Positions 3,986-6,065 of a stretch of 6,065 bases of DNA are shown piece by piece. The stretch lies in NCBI GenBank assembly GCA_045595425.1, contig JAZOAL010000152.1:1-6065 (forward strand). The letters are read 5' to 3'. The position numbers and the translations under genes were made by a program. This stretch comes from SIG710 sp045595425. Its GTDB lineage: Bacteria; Bacillota; Clostridia; Oscillospirales; CAG-272. Within the stretch, counting starts at the first letter, position 1; the number at the start of each line of letters is the position of its first letter. Under the pieces are notes generated by a model. That model searched no databases and was not told where the DNA came from. It was given only the letters and a program-made list of their open reading frames with translations.

Positions 3986-6065
3986 TTAACATTTCACATC
4001 CTTTATTGAAAGGCTGATTCTCTTCTTTGAAACATCAACCGACAAAACGCGGACATTAACAATATCTCCGACAGAAAGCACCTCAGAAGGATGCTTGATA
4101 TATTTATTGCTTATCTGAGAAACATGTACGAGACCATCCTGATGCACGCCAATATCAACGAACGCTCCAAAGTCAATAACGTTTCTCACAGTACCCACAA
4201 GCACCATTTCGGGCTTAAGATCGCTCATATCGAGAATGTCATCGCGAAGAAGCGGAGGAGGTGTTGAATCGCGGACATCGCGCCCGGGCTTTTCAAGCTC
4301 TCCGATAATGTCAAGCAATGTGGGTTCTCCGATACCGAGCCCATCGGCAACATTCTTTACTCCCTTGCCCATTACCTTTGTGCGCAGATCTCCCAGCTTA
4401 CTTGTCTTAACATCCTCCGCAGTATAGCCGAACATATCAAGAAGTCCTTTGGCAGCCTTATATGCTTCGGGGTGAACTCCCGTATTATCAAGAATCTCCT
4501 CCGAAGCAGGCACGCGCAAAAAGCCTGCGCACTGCTCGTATGCCTTTGCGCCGATCTTGGGCACTTTAAGAACTTCTTTTCTTGAGGAAAACTCACCGTT
4601 TTCCTCGCGGTATTTTACGATATTCTTTGCAGCCTGCGCGCCGATGCCCGCAATATAGGAAAGAAGCGAATGAGAAGCGGTATTAAGGTCAACTCCAACG
4701 CTGTTAACGCAGTTTTCAACAACGCCTCCGAGTGCGCTGTCAAGTCTCGCCTGCTTCATATCATGCTGATACTGACCGACGCCGATCGCCTTGGGATCGA
4801 TCTTGACAAGCTCTGCAAGAGGATCCTGCAAACGGCGGGCAATTGAGACTGCTGAACGCTGGGTAACATCGAAATCCGGAAATTCGTCAGCCGCCAGCTT
4901 TGATGCGGAATAAACCGAGGCACCCGCTTCGCTTACCATAACGTATTTTACCGAGCCGTCAAGCTCCTTTAGGGTGTTTGCAATAAAGATCTCACTTTCC
5001 TTTGAGGCAGTTCCGTTACCTATGGCAATTACATTGATATCATATTTTTTTATGAGAGCAAGAACCTTCTTTTTGCTTTCCTCAATTCTTTCATGCGGCT
5101 TTGTGGGATAAATAACGGCAGTATCCAGCACTTTACCTGTTTTATCAACAACAGCCAGCTTACATCCGGTTCTGTAACCGGGGTCATAACCAAGAACGGT
5201 CTTTCCCTTAAGAGGTGCCTGCATCAGCAGATTTTTGAGATTAACCTCAAAATTCACAAGCGCGCCCTCAGCGGCATTATCAAACATATCTGATCTGATC
5301 TCACGCTCAACAGAAGGAGCAATAAGCCTTTCATAGCTGTCGATTATTGCCATTTCAAGCTGTTTTTCAGCAGGGCTGCGAAGATTGGTTATAATCATGC
5401 TGAAAAGGTAATTAAGGATGATATCCTCCGAAATCTCCACATTAACCTTCAGCTTTTCTTCCTTCTCACCACGATTTACTGCAAGTATTCTGTGCCCCGG
5501 CATGGCTTTTACGCCTTCAGAATAATCATAATACTGCGAATATACGGTATCTTCTTCTGTTGCCGCCTTTGATATAAGCACACCGTGACCGAAGGTAAGT
5601 GAACGGATAGTCTTTCTGTATTCGGCGTTATCCGAAATATCCTCTGCAATGATGTCTCTTGCACCTGCGAGCGCATCCTCTGCGCTGTCTACTCCCTTTT
5701 CTGAATCTATGTAAGCCGACGCAAGCTCTTCAAGCGAAGCATCATATAAATCTCTCTGCTCCATAAGAAGAACCGCAAGGGGTTCAAGTCCCTTTTCTCT
5801 TGCAACCGAAGCACGAGTCTTTCTCTTGGGTCTGAATGGACGGTAGATATCATCAACCTCAGTGATGGTGACAGCCGCATCGATAGCCACCTCTATCTCG
5901 GGAGTAAGCTTTTCCTGTGCCGCAATGAGATCCTTTACCTCCTGTTTTCTCTTTTCGATATTGCGAAGGTATGTAAGCTTATCGTCAAGATCACGGAGAA
6001 TGGTATCGTCAAGGCTTCCCGTAACCTCCTTACGGTAACGGGCAATGAAAGGGATTGTATTGCCC
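3986..6065 (-). CDS. tex: Tex family protein (S1 RNA-binding, transcription accessory protein), N-terminus outside the window
   Basis: The reading frame stays open to the right edge, giving 693 codons of which the first is incomplete. The first residues in view, NTIPFIARYRKEVTGSLDD, match the conserved region about 30-35 residues into E. coli Tex, so only a short N-terminal piece is missing. A GTG at 5888-5890 lies inside this conserved region and is not the real start. In order (visible numbering) there is an N-terminal helical domain with DDIYRPFRPKRKTR (about 71-84), then a YqgF/RNase H-like domain with GYDPGYRTG (about 292-300) and EAGASVYSAS (about 379-388). Helix-hairpin-helix motifs follow, with DLNTASHSLL (about 459-468) and SRKEVLKVPKIGAKAYEQCAG (about 494-513). 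A C-terminal S1 domain (about 617-690) contains DFGAFVDIGVHQDGLVHVS. Tex proteins bind nucleic acid and are linked to transcription and gene-expression fitness; their molecular role is not settled. The protein ends right after the S1 domain, without the long Arg/Gly-rich tail of E. coli Tex. It appears independent of the ABC ATPase gene about 200 bp downstream. Confidence 0.97.
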   Translation of the reverse strand, partial: GNTIPFIARYRKEVTGSLDDTILRDLDDKLTYLRNIEKRKQEVKDLIAAQEKLTPEIEVAIDAAVTITEVDDIYRPFRPKRKTRASVAREKGLEPLAVLLMEQRDLYDASLEELASAYIDSEKGVDSAEDALAGARDIIAEDISDNAEYRKTIRSLTFGHGVLISKAATEEDTVYSQYYDYSEGVKAMPGHRILAVNRGEKEEKLKVNVEISEDIILNYLFSMIITNLRSPAEKQLEMAIIDSYERLIAPSVEREIRSDMFDNAAEGALVNFEVNLKNLLMQAPLKGKTVLGYDPGYRTGCKLAVVDKTGKVLDTAVIYPTKPHERIEESKKKVLALIKKYDINVIAIGNGTASKESEIFIANTLKELDGSVKYVMVSEAGASVYSASKLAADEFPDFDVTQRSAVSIARRLQDPLAELVKIDPKAIGVGQYQHDMKQARLDSALGGVVENCVNSVGVDLNTASHSLLSYIAGIGAQAAKNIVKYREENGEFSSRKEVLKVPKIGAKAYEQCAGFLRVPASEEILDNTGVHPEAYKAAKGLLDMFGYTAEDVKTSKLGDLRTKVMGKGVKNVADGLGIGEPTLLDIIGELEKPGRDVRDSTPPPLLRDDILDMSDLKPEMVLVGTVRNVIDFGAFVDIGVHQDGLVHVSQISNKYIKHPSEVLSVGDIVNVRVLSVDVSKKRISLSIKDVKC

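Noticed and set aside
2889..3989. Long plus-strand open frame (about 366 codons) opposite the ABC ATPase gene
   Set aside because: It lies antisense to a clearly real gene with all ABC motifs, has no recognisable domain, and its composition is what the complement of the real codons would give.
5888..5890. GTG as the start codon of tex
   Set aside because: The frame continues upstream to the window edge and encodes the highly conserved Tex N-terminal sequence NTIPFIARYRKEVTG, so the GTG is an internal Val codon.

Overview
The window looks like chromosomal DNA of a gut-associated, low-to-mid GC Firmicute of the Clostridia, most likely near Ruminococcus/Oscillospiraceae. This is inferred from strong AGGAGG-type ribosome binding sites, the style of the ECF sigma/anti-sigma pair, a Gram-positive-type choloylglycine hydrolase and a MalK/MsmX-type sugar ABC ATPase. 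No 16S or other phylogenetic marker is present, so the placement is tentative. All five recognisable genes are on the minus strand. I see no tRNA, rRNA, CRISPR array, insertion sequence or phage gene.

Layout in the direction of transcription (right to left). (1) 3986-6065: tex, a conserved RNA-binding, transcription-associated protein. Its N-terminus lies beyond the right edge. (2) 3789-3985: an intergenic region of about 200 bp with two small inverted repeats, an extended -10 promoter (TGGTATAAT on the minus strand) and a short leader hairpin. (3) 2667-3785: an ATP-binding subunit of a carbohydrate ABC transporter. It has no permease or binding-protein partner in view and ends at a UUCG-loop terminator (2625-2652). 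(4) 533-2544: a two-gene operon of an ECF sigma factor and a single-pass membrane protein, overlapping by ATGA. The second protein is the probable anti-sigma factor, with a large extracytoplasmic domain that reads like a beta-propeller. A terminator at 495-526 closes it. (5) 1-434: the N-terminal 144 codons of a choloylglycine hydrolase/penicillin V acylase family enzyme; the rest lies beyond the left edge.

How they work together: only the sigma/anti-sigma pair is a clear functional unit. The membrane protein should hold the sigma factor inactive until its external domain senses a signal. The ABC ATPase appears to be its own transcription unit and may energise sugar importers encoded elsewhere. 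tex and the hydrolase look independent. The points most worth a second look are the propeller-like sensor of the anti-sigma with a lipobox-like sequence at the end of its membrane helix, a candidate self-regulated ECF promoter, and an Asp in the hydrolase where bile salt hydrolases normally carry a conserved active-site Asn. I did not find a wholly new system; most of the window is ordinary core genome.
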